DNA from: Bacteroidota bacterium
GTDB taxonomy: Bacteria; Bacteroidota; Bacteroidia; Bacteroidales; WCHB1-69
Assembly: GCA_023392945.1 (NCBI GenBank)
Contig: JAEWNB010000083.1
Location: 1 to 19,316, forward strand
Direction of reading: 5' to 3'
DNA length: 19,316 nucleotides
The notes beneath the pieces are model-generated. The model had not been told where the DNA came from and did not search any database. It was given only the letters and a program-made list of their open reading frames with translations. Positions within the stretch are counted from its first letter, which is position 1; every line of letters starts with the position of its first letter. A program made the translations under genes and the position numbers. Below, piece after piece: positions 7,399 through 15,627 of this stretch.

Positions 7399-8325
7399 CT
7401 ATTTTACGGGATTGTTTATCAAGGTATCCAGTTTGGAAGCATACCCGCACCACGATCCCAGCACATCTTCTCCCGAACTACAAATCACATTTCCATATAT
7501 TGGAGCAGGACTCATAAACGGATTTTGTCCAAAAGTAATTTCAGATGAGGCAGTTGACCAAAAACGGTAACTGTTGTAATCCATCAAGCTATACTTAACA
7601 TATACAGTATCTCCGGGGCGGAAGGTAAGGCGATAATATTCAGCCAGTTCTTCTTCGCTCATTGTAGAAGCATAAATTGAGGAGGGAGTACCCCTTAAGA
7701 GTTCATAATTTAAAGTATTTCCATTAAAAGTTCCATCATCAAAAACCAAGGGCAGGGTATAAACCCACAATCTGTCTGTCAGATTCTTTCCGTGAACTTT
7801 CACCAAGAAACGATAATAATCTTTGGTAATTGGATTATCTGTAAGAAGCAGCCTGATGGTACTCATGGAATCCTCCAATATCTCGGTTGAAGTGGAAAAC
7901 CATATTGAGTCCAGATCGAAAGTATTGACAATGGAAGTGGTGGCTGTATAGATCTTATTTTCCCATTCTATTTTTAAGGTATATTGTTTATTACATTCTC
8001 CTTTCAACGAATCACCGACATAGGCAAAATAAATGGGCGAATCCTCAGAATAGACCAAAGAGAGGCGTTCGCTCTCGCCCGTGCTGGAAGTAACCGTCAC
8101 AATCGCATCTTTTATGATAACCTCATTAAAGAGAACTGATGGGTCGAGGGTTGAAAAATAGGGAATGCTTTGGGTAATGATAACCATGGGATAAGCATCG
8201 TTTTCAATAAAGCCTTCAACCACTAATTTATTTTTATATTCCGGGATTTCAATATCAATTTCCTCTTGACAGGAATTAAGAATAAACGCCATTCCGATAA
8301 ATATCAATAAAACAATTTTTTTCAT
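7399..8325 (-). CDS. DUF4249-family outer-membrane lipoprotein (308 aa)
   Basis: This is a lipoprotein whose signal sequence ends in a lipobox (FILNSC, lipid-modified Cys19). It continues with the typical DUF4249 opening: acidic CQEEIDIEIPEY, then NKLVVEGFIENDAYP and VIITQSIPYFS. Later family-like features are the Ig-like VTVTSSTGES segment, YTLKIEWENKIYTATTSI and a C-terminal cysteine-bearing NVICSSGEDVLGSWCGYAS. DUF4249 proteins in Bacteroidota are encoded next to TonB-dependent receptors. By analogy with SusD-like proteins they are presumed to help substrate capture at the cell surface, but this is not established. Here the gene follows the receptor by 3 bases and is surely in the same transcript. 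The substrate is unknown. Confidence 0.88.
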   Translation of the reverse strand: MKKIVLLIFIGMAFILNSCQEEIDIEIPEYKNKLVVEGFIENDAYPMVIITQSIPYFSTLDPSVLFNEVIIKDAIVTVTSSTGESERLSLVYSEDSPIYFAYVGDSLKGECNKQYTLKIEWENKIYTATTSIVNTFDLDSIWFSTSTEILEDSMSTIRLLLTDNPITKDYYRFLVKVHGKNLTDRLWVYTLPLVFDDGTFNGNTLNYELLRGTPSSIYASTMSEEELAEYYRLTFRPGDTVYVKYSLMDYNSYRFWSTASSEITFGQNPFMSPAPIYGNVICSSGEDVLGSWCGYASKLDTLINNPVK

Positions 8326-8328
8326 GAT

Positions 8329-10731
8329 TTAAAATTTAAAATTCCAGGTAATAGAAGGAAGAATAGGGAAAAGACTCATCTGAAAAGCCTTAGTGGTTAG
8401 TTCATATTGTTGGTGTTCAATATCTAAATTGGAAGTGGATTCATAAAAAATAAAGAATGCATTTTTTCGGTTATAAACATTGTAAACAGAAAAATTGAGA
8501 CCTGTTTCAAATTTTTTCCTTTTAACGATTGTCCATTGCAGAGATAGGTCAAGTCTGTGATAAGGTGGCAACCTGAATTCATTTCTCTCACTATATTCAG
8601 TTACAAAAGCCCCTCCAAAAAAGTAAAAACCTATAGGAATTGTCATGGTATTGCCTGTTGCATAGACCCATACTGCCGAAACGTATAACTTATTCCTGAT
8701 AATTTCATATCCAAGACTGATAGAAACATCATGTCTGCGGTCATATTTTGCATAAAAAGGCTTTCCATCATTGAGATTTTCAAACTCTCTTTTTGTTAAC
8801 GCCAATGTATAACCAATAAAACCGTTAAATCTTCCTTTTGCCTTTTTAATAAAAAATTCAGCCCCATAAGAATAGCCTTCCCCAAAAGTGTACAACTGGT
8901 CAGGATTCATAGAAATGGAAGTTAAGTCAATACCATCCTTATATTCAGATAAGTTATACATTTTTTTATAATAAATATCTACGTATGACTCATATACATT
9001 TTTATGAAAATTATAGAAAAGCCCCAGTGAAACCTGATGCGCTATCTGTGGTTTTATCAAATCGGTTGAAGGCATCCAAACATCGGTTGGAAGCGAAATG
9101 GTAGCCATGGAAATTTGATGAAGATATTGGTAATTAAGTGTATAAGATGTCTTCAATGAAAGATTTTTTGAAAGTAGGAATCTGGCTGAAAATCTAGGTT
9201 CAAGAGCACTATATTGGCTTATTCTTTCCCCCGGTTTATAGAGAATAGAATCCTGGAGATTTCCAAAATCATCGAAAATATAGCGTGTAAAACTCCCCAC
9301 ATGCTCAAAATGTGAAAAACGTAATCCCATATTCATGACAAGCCATCTGTTGACTTCATATTCATCGTGAACATATATAGCTAATTCATGTGCGTAATAG
9401 GGAGTAGCGTCCGGAAAAGAGAGATTGTTTTCATTACCGGCTTCAACAGAATAACTGTTTGGGAAAAAAGTGTGAAAAATATAATGAACTCCCATTCTGA
9501 ATTTATGTGGAATCGGTGGCAAATAGGTTAGTTCCGATTTCAGTGAATAATCACGGACGCCTGACTTAAGTTTAAAAGAATAGACATCCATCAGAATATC
9601 GGTCTTAAAGTTATAATTGCTGAAAGTAGCTGAAGTATTCAAAAATAGCTGTGGTGATATAATATAATTCCATCTCAAAGAACCAATGGCATTAAGCCAA
9701 TTAAATTCGGTTTTAGTACCCCCTGATTCTGACTTAAAGCCATAAACATCCTTTCCAAAATATCCTCCCAAAAAAAGACGATGTTTATCGTTTATAATCA
9801 GATTTATTTTACCATTCAGGTCATAAAAATAAAAATTAGTCCCTTTCAGAGGAGATGTTTTTTTCAGAAAAGGTTGAATTAGCAAGTCAATATAGGTTCT
9901 TCTCCCGGAGAGAATGAAAGAGCATTTATTTTTTTTAATGGGTCCTTGAACAGTTAATCTGGAAAAGATAATGCCAAGTCCGCCATCAACTTCAAATTTT
10001 TTCATATTGCCCTCTTTCTGTTTCACATCAAGAACTGAAGATAGCCGTTCGCCATAATAAGCAGGCATTCCTGATTTTATTACTTCCACATTTTTGATGG
10101 CATCAGCATTAAAGACAGAGAAAAATCCCAGCAAATGACCTGCATTGTAAATAGTTGCTTCATCCAACAGAATTAAATTCTGATCGGCTCCTCCACCCCT
10201 GACATAAAAACCGGAATTCCCTTCCCCACCCGACTGAATCCCGGGTAGTAACTGAATAGCTTTTATCACATCCACTTCTCCAAACAATACCGGCAGTGCC
10301 TTAATGGCTTCCACTTTCATTTCCACTCTTCCAACATCAACACTTGTTACATTCTGATCTTCTTTCTCGGCAGTCACCACAACTTCATTTGCCCTGATAA
10401 CCAATGGTGACATTTCAAAATTCATTTTTTGATTCTTTGTCAGCAAAATGGTATCCGCTATGGTAGTATAGCCCAAGTAGCTCACTTTCAAAGAATATTC
10501 CCCCGGGGAGACGGACAATGAATAAAACCCTGCATTATTTGAGACAGTACCTTTGGGTTCATCTTTGCTTTCAAGTTCCTGTAATATAACATAAGCACCC
10601 AAGATGGTTTCACTATTGTCTATATCTTTTATAATTCCCGAAATTGTTATTTTCTGAGAATATGATAAAAGAGAAAAAAAAGTAAAAAGCGTGAGTTGTA
10701 TGAATTTTAGAATTAATTTTTTCATTTCCAT
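8329..10731 (-). CDS. TonB-dependent outer-membrane receptor with carboxypeptidase-regulatory-like N-terminal domain (800 aa)
   Basis: This is an outer-membrane beta-barrel importer powered by TonB. In order it has a signal peptide (about 1-26); a CarboxypepD_reg-like Ig domain (about 29-110, with ISGIIKDIDNSETILGAYV and GEYSLKVSYLGY); an EVVVTAEK linker (116-123); a plug domain (about 140-240, with LPVLFGEVDVIKAIQLLPGIQSGGEG, FYVRGGGADQNLILLDEA and YGERLSSVLDV); and then a 22-strand-type barrel ending in the aromatic terminus SITWNFKF. The length is normal. The start is ATG at 10731 (MEMKK) or ATG at 10725 (MKK). It is the first gene of a two-gene operon with the DUF4249 lipoprotein. The ligand cannot be predicted from sequence; no neighbouring polysaccharide-degradation or metal-uptake genes point to one. 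Confidence 0.93.
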   Translation of the reverse strand: MEMKKLILKFIQLTLFTFFSLLSYSQKITISGIIKDIDNSETILGAYVILQELESKDEPKGTVSNNAGFYSLSVSPGEYSLKVSYLGYTTIADTILLTKNQKMNFEMSPLVIRANEVVVTAEKEDQNVTSVDVGRVEMKVEAIKALPVLFGEVDVIKAIQLLPGIQSGGEGNSGFYVRGGGADQNLILLDEATIYNAGHLLGFFSVFNADAIKNVEVIKSGMPAYYGERLSSVLDVKQKEGNMKKFEVDGGLGIIFSRLTVQGPIKKNKCSFILSGRRTYIDLLIQPFLKKTSPLKGTNFYFYDLNGKINLIINDKHRLFLGGYFGKDVYGFKSESGGTKTEFNWLNAIGSLRWNYIISPQLFLNTSATFSNYNFKTDILMDVYSFKLKSGVRDYSLKSELTYLPPIPHKFRMGVHYIFHTFFPNSYSVEAGNENNLSFPDATPYYAHELAIYVHDEYEVNRWLVMNMGLRFSHFEHVGSFTRYIFDDFGNLQDSILYKPGERISQYSALEPRFSARFLLSKNLSLKTSYTLNYQYLHQISMATISLPTDVWMPSTDLIKPQIAHQVSLGLFYNFHKNVYESYVDIYYKKMYNLSEYKDGIDLTSISMNPDQLYTFGEGYSYGAEFFIKKAKGRFNGFIGYTLALTKREFENLNDGKPFYAKYDRRHDVSISLGYEIIRNKLYVSAVWVYATGNTMTIPIGFYFFGGAFVTEYSERNEFRLPPYHRLDLSLQWTIVKRKKFETGLNFSVYNVYNRKNAFFIFYESTSNLDIEHQQYELTTKAFQMSLFPILPSITWNFKF

Positions 10732-10753
10732 TGAGTTGCTTATTTAAGTGGGA

Positions 10754-10761
10754 CAAAAATA
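10754..10761 (-). promoter_or_regulatory. Candidate -7 promoter box (TATTTTTG) for the receptor-DUF4249 operon
   Basis: The minus strand reads TATTTTTG, matching TAnnTTTG, ending 22 bases before the first ATG. The -33 region is weak. In the divergent direction a poorer match (TATTATTG, 10803-10810) precedes rsgA. Confidence 0.5.
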
Positions 10762-10845
10762 CAAAATAAAATGAAAAAAATTAGACACATTCAGATATTT
10801 CGTATTATTGCAAAGCGTTAAATATGATTGATAATTAATAAAATG

Positions 10846-11780
10846 ATGAGGGGGTTAGTTACAAAATCTACCGGTAGCTGGTACGAAGTCAGGCAACAAG
10901 ACGGGGTGACGGTAAACTGTCGCTTGAGAGGTCAGTTCAGAATTTCCGGAAACAAGAATACTAACCCGGTCGTTGTGGGTGATTATGTTGATTTTCATCT
11001 TGAAAAAGATAATACGGGATATATCAGCAAAATAGAACAAAGGAAAAATTATATTGACCGAAAGTCAACTAAATTATCCAAGATAAACCATCTGATTGCT
11101 GCCAACATTGATATAGCTTTTTTGATTATTACACTTAAGGACCCTCGCACTTCTCTTGGCTTTATTGATAGGTTTCTGATTGCAGCAGAAGGCTTTAGAA
11201 TCCTGTATGCTTGGTCTTCAACAAAATGGATATTTATAATCAAGAAGAAAAACAAGTTTTAGGCAAACTAATTGAATTGTACCATAACATTGGCTATGAA
11301 TGTATACAGACTTCTATTGCCAATGGATTGGGGATGGAATCATTAATGGCTAAAATAAAAGGAAAAGTATGCCTGTTCAGCGGACATTCAGGGGTGGGAA
11401 AATCAGCTATAATCAATTATCTATATCCTCATCTTAATTTGAAAGTTGGAGAAATATCGCAATATCATAGTAAAGGAAAACATACTACCACTTTTGCTCA
11501 AATGTTCCCTCTGGATAATAATAGTTTTTTAATAGATACTCCCGGCATTAAAGAATTTGGGCTGATTCAATATTCGAAAGAGGAAATCAGAGACTACTTT
11601 CCTGAAATCCGTCAATATAATAACAAGTGCAAATACAATAACTGTTTGCACCTCCACGAACCGGGATGTGCCGTTATAAAAGCAGTCGAAGAGGGCAAAA
11701 TACCCTCTTCGCGCTATATGAATTATTTGGCAATTTTGGAAGATGATGATCTCAAAATTTGCGATTGGCAATTAGTCTAA
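10846..11780 (+). pseudogene. rsgA: rsgA, ribosome small-subunit-dependent GTPase A, broken by a -1 frameshift near 11202
   Basis: RsgA is a circularly permuted GTPase that checks late 30S maturation. The first frame (10846-11262; MRGLVTKSTGSWYEV onwards) holds the OB-fold and the start of the G domain, up to SLGFIDRFLIAAEGFRI, then runs into unrelated residues. The second frame (in phase from about 11202 to 11780) continues with PVCLVFNKMDIYNQEE (G4), GHSGVGKSA (G1), the KGKHTTT segment (G2), DTPG (G3) and the zinc site C-x5-C-x-H-x5-C in CKYNNCLHLHEPGC. Restoring one C at 11202-11203 (ATCCTG to ATCCCTG) gives RIPVCLVFNKMD and an intact protein of about 311 residues. The cause may be a real mutation or a sequencing error in a short C run. 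ATG at 10846 (or 10843) is preferred over the upstream TTG at 10828. The 3' end overlaps the convergent DUF1573 gene by 4 bases. Confidence 0.88.
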
Positions 11781-12874
11781 TTCGTTATTTCTGATGAAAA
11801 TTTAATTGAAACCTGAGAATTGTTAGGATCATTCGTAATAATATCTAAGGTTCCAGCTTGTTTCCCGTTTCGGTTGTTGGCTCTGAATAACAATTTAAGA
11901 ACGGCACTTTCGTTAGGTGCAAGTGTCATTTTATCCATAGTTGCAGTAAGTGCATTTGTGCTTGGCTGTAATTGTCTGATAATTAGTGGGGACTTTCCGG
12001 TATTTTTAATAACCAACTCTTTTGTCTGGCTCTGATTTTTAACAATAATACCAAAATTGACTTCCATCAAATCGGCAGTGAATATTGGAGCATTTTTTAG
12101 CTGTTTCTCTGTCATTTTTGAGAAGTCTTCTTTAATCATCACACTATAACTAATTACTTTTTTTGGTTCAAGAGAATCATTTGTCAGGATGATGATATTG
12201 TCTCTTACATTGCCCCATGCATTACGTTTTGAAGCATCAAATTTGAAGACAATCATTCCTTCTTGGCCCGGAGAAAGCTCTTTTGAAAAACTTCTGTAGA
12301 CTTCAGTGAAATAAACGGGCAATTCCTGGTATTGAACAGAAACTCCTTTATTCCAGAAATTTCTCACCATAAATGTATCCAAATGTGTTTGTGTGTTAGT
12401 AAGTTCTATCCTTTTAGAATTTTCTTTAATACGCATCATACCGCTCCCGATTTTATAACCGGCAATCTCAAATTCTGAAGGAGGTCTTTTGGTAACGGAA
12501 CCTTTGATAAATAACATGTGTGGTGCTGCCCCTTCTGCTTTGAATTTTGGTTCATTGGTGGTTACTCTGATGTTTTTATTAAACGAACCGGGGCGATTAT
12601 AGGGATCGTAGGTTGCATCAATAAAACCGGACTGTCCGGGAGCAACAGGAGTCTTGGTATAATTAGCAGCAGTACATCCACAACCCGGCTTCACATTAGT
12701 CAATACTAATGCACTGTCACCTGCATTGGTAAATTCAAATCTTCCGGTTATTTTACCACCTTCTTCTTTGATAGTACCAAAATCATAGGTTGTTTGATTA
12801 AATTGGATTTTGGGTTGCGAAAAACCCAACATAGCAATGAGCATTAAAGCTGTTGAAAAAAGAATTTTTTTCAT
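11777..12874 (-). CDS. DUF1573 domain protein, secreted (365 aa)
   Basis: A Sec signal peptide (MKKILFSTALMLIAMLGFSQ, then PKIQF) is followed by a DUF1573/ASH-type immunoglobulin-like domain at about 20-115. Its hallmarks are YDFGTIKEEGGKITGRFEFTN, the VKPGCGCTAA cysteine motif and APGQSGFIDATYDP. A second domain of the same style lies at about 265-365 (VNFGIIVKNQSQTKELVIKNTG, LAPNESAVLKLLFRANN, LDIITNDP). The middle is a divergent sandwich. DUF1573 proteins are abundant in Bacteroidota envelopes; their biochemical role is unknown. A good promoter (12918-12949) overlaps the end of mpl, so the gene can be transcribed alone or by read-through from mpl. Its stop codon overlaps that of convergent rsgA, and no terminator is visible between them. 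Confidence 0.88.
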   Translation of the reverse strand: MKKILFSTALMLIAMLGFSQPKIQFNQTTYDFGTIKEEGGKITGRFEFTNAGDSALVLTNVKPGCGCTAANYTKTPVAPGQSGFIDATYDPYNRPGSFNKNIRVTTNEPKFKAEGAAPHMLFIKGSVTKRPPSEFEIAGYKIGSGMMRIKENSKRIELTNTQTHLDTFMVRNFWNKGVSVQYQELPVYFTEVYRSFSKELSPGQEGMIVFKFDASKRNAWGNVRDNIIILTNDSLEPKKVISYSVMIKEDFSKMTEKQLKNAPIFTADLMEVNFGIIVKNQSQTKELVIKNTGKSPLIIRQLQPSTNALTATMDKMTLAPNESAVLKLLFRANNRNGKQAGTLDIITNDPNNSQVSIKFSSEITN

Positions 12875-12908
12875 AATAAAAAATTTTAACTACTTTTTTT
12901 TTGTTTTT

Positions 12909-14273
12909 TTAAGGCTGCAAATATACAATTTTATTCGCCAATTGTTCAATATCTATCCCATTAAAATTACCTGAAGACATCAATAAAAATTGTGTATCGC
13001 TATTTTCAATGGTTAATAATCTGTCAATTAATAATTTTGAATTACTAAATATTTCCAAATCTTCTCGGTTAAATGATTTAAATATCATTTCAGAAGTGAT
13101 TGGGGACAACTTTTTATGCTCAACCGCCTCAGGATTATAATAAACAATTCCAATATCAGCCAAATTCATGGCATTTTTGTATTCTTTTAAAAACTCTTCG
13201 GAAAGACTGCTGAATGTATGTAGTTCCATACATGCAACGAGCTTTCTGTCAGGGAACTGCTCTTTAACAGCTTCAATAGTTGCTTTTAATTTTGAAGGAG
13301 AATGTGCAAAATCTTTGTATACACCACAATTTTCATTTTCTGCAACCAACTCCAATCTCTTCGAAGCACCTTTGAATGAAGCTATCGCATGATAAAATTG
13401 TTCGTCGGAAATGCCGACAGCATTACATGCTAATTTGGCTGCATTGAGATTGGCAAGATTGTGCTTTCCAAATATCTGTAATTGAATATCTCCATAAGGA
13501 GTTTCCAGATAAGTCTTTCCGCTTTTAATATGATAACGATGAACTGAATAGGGATATTTATGCGGATGATTTATTTCTGATGACATTTTATTTAAGATCT
13601 CATCCCCTTGATAATAAATATAAGCTCCGTCATGTGAGATCATTTCGGCAAAAATTTTGAATTGCTCCACATAATTCTCAAAAGTAGGAAAAACATTGAC
13701 ATGATCCCAGGCAATGCCACTAATAATGCCAATATCAGGTTTATAAAGATGAAATTTCGGTCTGCGGTCAATGGGTGATGTCAAATATTCATCTCCTTCA
13801 ATAACCATAATTTTTGCTTGTTCTGACAATTTCACCATCACCTCAAAGCCTTCTAACTGTGCCCCAACCATATAGTCACAATCAAGCTGATTCTGCTGCA
13901 AAACATGAATAATCATCGAGGTAATGGTAGTTTTTCCATGACTCCCTCCTACTACTATTCTGCTCTTTGCTTTGCTTTGTTCATAAAGAAATTCAGGATA
14001 GGAATAAATTTTCAAATTTAATTCCCTGGCTTTTTGCAATTCGGGATTATCTGCCCTGGCATGCATACCCAAAATAATTGCATCAAGAGATAAATTGATT
14101 TTTTCAGGATCCCAACCTGTTGACGATGGCAATAATCCATATTTTTTCAGACGACTTTTCGCCGGATCAAAAATCTCATCATCAGAACCGGTAACTTCAT
14201 ATCCTTTAAGGTGTAGAGCAATTGCCAGATTATGCATGGCACTGCCCCCAATTGCAATAAAATGAACTTTCAT
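12909..14273 (-). CDS. mpl: UDP-N-acetylmuramate:L-alanyl-gamma-D-glutamyl-meso-diaminopimelate ligase (454 aa)
   Basis: Mpl joins recycled murein tripeptide to UDP-MurNAc in the cytoplasm, using ATP. The N-terminal UDP-binding domain starts MKVHFIAIGGSAMHNLA, and the S/A-x-H pattern in this loop is that of the Mpl branch rather than MurC. It is followed by GYEVTGSDD. The ATP loop is GGSHGKTT (109-116), the central domain carries VIEGDEYLTSP and SGIAWDHVNVFPT, and the C-terminal domain has DFAHSPSKLKATIEAVKEQFP. The open frame extends upstream to a TTG at 14315, but that would overlap a TACTTTTG promoter box. The ATG at 14273 starts exactly at the family's conserved N terminus and is chosen. 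MurC is the main alternative, but it is less likely given the N-terminal motif. Confidence 0.87.
   Translation of the reverse strand: MKVHFIAIGGSAMHNLAIALHLKGYEVTGSDDEIFDPAKSRLKKYGLLPSSTGWDPEKINLSLDAIILGMHARADNPELQKARELNLKIYSYPEFLYEQSKAKSRIVVGGSHGKTTITSMIIHVLQQNQLDCDYMVGAQLEGFEVMVKLSEQAKIMVIEGDEYLTSPIDRRPKFHLYKPDIGIISGIAWDHVNVFPTFENYVEQFKIFAEMISHDGAYIYYQGDEILNKMSSEINHPHKYPYSVHRYHIKSGKTYLETPYGDIQLQIFGKHNLANLNAAKLACNAVGISDEQFYHAIASFKGASKRLELVAENENCGVYKDFAHSPSKLKATIEAVKEQFPDRKLVACMELHTFSSLSEEFLKEYKNAMNLADIGIVYYNPEAVEHKKLSPITSEMIFKSFNREDLEIFSNSKLLIDRLLTIENSDTQFLLMSSGNFNGIDIEQLANKIVYLQP
12918..12949 (-). promoter_or_regulatory. Candidate promoter for the DUF1573 gene, overlapping the 3' end of mpl
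   Basis: On the minus strand, TTG (12947-12949), 21 bases, then TATATTTG (12918-12925) match the phylum consensus. The box ends 43 bases before the start codon at 12874 and lies inside the last codons of mpl. Confidence 0.55.
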
Positions 14274-14312
14274 ATAACGTTTAGAAAAGATATTTTTTTC
14301 TTTTTTCGATTG

Positions 14313-14341
14313 CAAAAGTACAAAAAAATGAAATTAATGAA
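14313..14341 (-). promoter_or_regulatory. Candidate promoter for mpl
   Basis: The minus strand has TACTTTTG (14313-14320), matching TAnnTTTG, with TTC in place of TTG 18 bases upstream. The box is 39 bases before the chosen ATG at 14273. Its overlap with the possible TTG start at 14315 argues against that start. Confidence 0.5.
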
Positions 14342-14540
14342 CTTTCTTTAGGGAACAATTTTGTGAGCATTTGTCAACAAATTAGCTTTATTATGATTCC
14401 TTATCTTTAGATTATTTTTTATACTGCATAACTATTTCTCAGAAAAAACAAATAATTATTTTCCATACAAATCAATAACTCACTGAAAAACAAAACATTA
14501 ACTTTACTCAATATTTTCAAAAGAAAAATTCTGTAAAGCA

Positions 14541-14570
14541 TTGATAATATGAAAATAAATTGTATTTTTG
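14541..14570 (+). promoter_or_regulatory. Strong candidate promoter for the rplM-rpsI-rpsB-tsf cluster
   Basis: TTG (14541-14543), 19 bases, then TATTTTTG (14563-14570) are a full match to the Bacteroidota consensus. Transcription would start near 14577 and give a leader of about 95 bases. The 357-bp spacer 14316-14672 holds this promoter, the divergent mpl promoter and the rplM leader hairpin; nothing else is evident. Confidence 0.7.
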
Positions 14571-14630
14571 CCCCCTCAAAAAACCGATTATTGTCCTTAA
14601 GTTAGTAAAGGAAATTAAAGTAAAAAAACC

Positions 14631-14656
14631 GAGGCATATAGGTGAAGATATGTCTC
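14631..14656 (+). promoter_or_regulatory. Hairpin in the rplM leader, candidate ribosomal-protein autoregulatory site
   Basis: GAGGCATAT (14631-14639) pairs with ATATGTCTC (14648-14656) over nine base pairs (one G-U) around an 8-base loop, AGGTGAAG. It lies 16 bases before the rplM start and is followed by a run of nine A bases. The 3' arm contains an ATG that opens a six-codon ORF (14650-14670, MSLKKN) ending two bases before rplM. A role in feedback by L13 or S9 is an inference. Confidence 0.45.
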
Positions 14657-14672
14657 TAAAAAAAAACTGAGA

Positions 14673-15128
14673 ATGAATACACTAAGTTACAAGACCATTT
14701 CAGCGAACGAAAAAATCGTTAAAAAAGAATGGGTTGTTATCGATGCTGAAAATCAGATCGTAGGTCGTCTTGCTACCGTTGTAGCGCGAATTTTAAGAGG
14801 TAAGTTGAAAACTTATTACACTCCTCATTTCGATTGTGGAGACAATGTCATCATTATTAATGCCGAAAAAATTAGATTTACAGGCAAAAAGATGACTGAT
14901 AAGTTGTATGTTCGACACACCGGTTATCCTGGCGGACAACGTTTTGCCACTCCAAGAGAATTATTGAGAAAACGCCCTATCGGCATTTTAGAACATGCTA
15001 TTAGAGGAATGCTCCCAAAAAACAGACTTGGAGATGATTTATATCGCAATTTGTATGTTTATGTCGGACCTAATCATCCACATGAAGGACAACAACCAAA
15101 ATTAATCAACATTAACGAAATCAAATAG
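14673..15128 (+). CDS. rplM: 50S ribosomal protein L13 (151 aa)
   Basis: L13 is an early-assembly protein of the large ribosomal subunit. Conserved features are easy to see: WVVIDAENQIVGRLATVVARILRGK (about 20-44), GDNVIIINAEKIRFTGKK (about 56-73), YVRHTGYPGG (79-88) and the block with KRPIGILEHAIRGMLPKNRLG (about 100-119), then YVGPNHPHEGQQP near the end. The length is typical of Bacteroidota L13. It is the first gene of a translation cluster, and rpsI follows after 5 bases, the near-universal rplM-rpsI pair. The start ATG follows the leader hairpin and has no strong Shine-Dalgarno sequence, as is usual in this phylum. Confidence 0.97.
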   Translation: MNTLSYKTISANEKIVKKEWVVIDAENQIVGRLATVVARILRGKLKTYYTPHFDCGDNVIIINAEKIRFTGKKMTDKLYVRHTGYPGGQRFATPRELLRKRPIGILEHAIRGMLPKNRLGDDLYRNLYVYVGPNHPHEGQQPKLININEIK

Positions 15129-15133
15129 CAAAA

Positions 15134-15520
15134 ATGGAAGTAATCAATACATTAGGTAGAAGAAAGACCGCTATTGCCAGAATTTATATGAAAAAAGGCA
15201 GTGGTCAAATTACAATTAATAATCGCGACTATAAAGAATATTTCCCTGTGGCAACTTTGCAGTATATCGTTACCCAACCTTTACAAATTGCACAAGTTGA
15301 AGGAGAATATGATATTAAAGTAAACCTTGACGGTGGTGGAATTTCCGGTCAGGCCGAAGCTCTTCGTCTTGCAATTTCAAGAGCTTTAGTTGAAATAAAT
15401 GCTGAAAATCGCCCTGCTTTAAAAAGCAAAGGATTGCTCAAACGTGACCCTCGTATGGTTGAACGTAAAAAACCGGGTCGCCCAAAAGCACGCAAAAGAT
15501 TCCAGTTCAGTAAACGTTAA
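15134..15520 (+). CDS. rpsI: 30S ribosomal protein S9 (128 aa)
   Basis: S9 is a small-subunit head protein whose C-terminal tail reaches the P-site tRNA. The characteristic N terminus (TLGRRKTAIARIYMKKGSGQITIN), the GGGISGQAEALRLAISRAL core and the basic tail ending KPGRPKARKRFQFSKR with a terminal Arg are all present. The length is normal. It is separated from rplM by 5 bases and has no promoter of its own, so the two are co-transcribed and probably translationally coupled. A 107-base spacer with a hairpin separates it from rpsB. Confidence 0.97.
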   Translation: MEVINTLGRRKTAIARIYMKKGSGQITINNRDYKEYFPVATLQYIVTQPLQIAQVEGEYDIKVNLDGGGISGQAEALRLAISRALVEINAENRPALKSKGLLKRDPRMVERKKPGRPKARKRFQFSKR

Positions 15521-15559
15521 TCTTTTAAATTTAAATAATATTAATCAGTTTAGTATCGA

Positions 15560-15597
15560 AATTGCCTGGACTTCTTTCTTTGAACTACCCGGCAATT
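15560..15597 (+). promoter_or_regulatory. Hairpin in the rpsI-rpsB spacer, candidate regulatory or processing site
   Basis: AATTGCC (15560-15566) pairs perfectly with GGCAATT (15591-15597). After one mismatch, GG pairs with CC further in. There is no T-run, so it does not look like a terminator. No TAnnTTTG promoter is visible in the 15521-15627 spacer, which suggests read-through from rpsI into rpsB with this structure in the rpsB leader. Confidence 0.35.
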
Positions 15598-15627
15598 GAT
15601 TTAATGAACGTAAACAAATTAAAAAAA

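Noticed and set aside
11200..11230. Programmed ribosomal frameshift in rsgA
   Set aside because: No slippery heptamer or clear downstream structure is visible, and RsgA is not known to need frameshifting; a mutation or sequencing error is simpler.
14274..14315. TTG start giving Mpl a 14-residue N-terminal extension
   Set aside because: The extension precedes the family's conserved start (MKVHF) and would overlap a TACTTTTG promoter box.
15562..15627. TTG or ATG (15604) start giving S2 an N-terminal extension
   Set aside because: The family N terminus begins at MSRVNFEQ; the upstream part contains the spacer hairpin and does not resemble S2.
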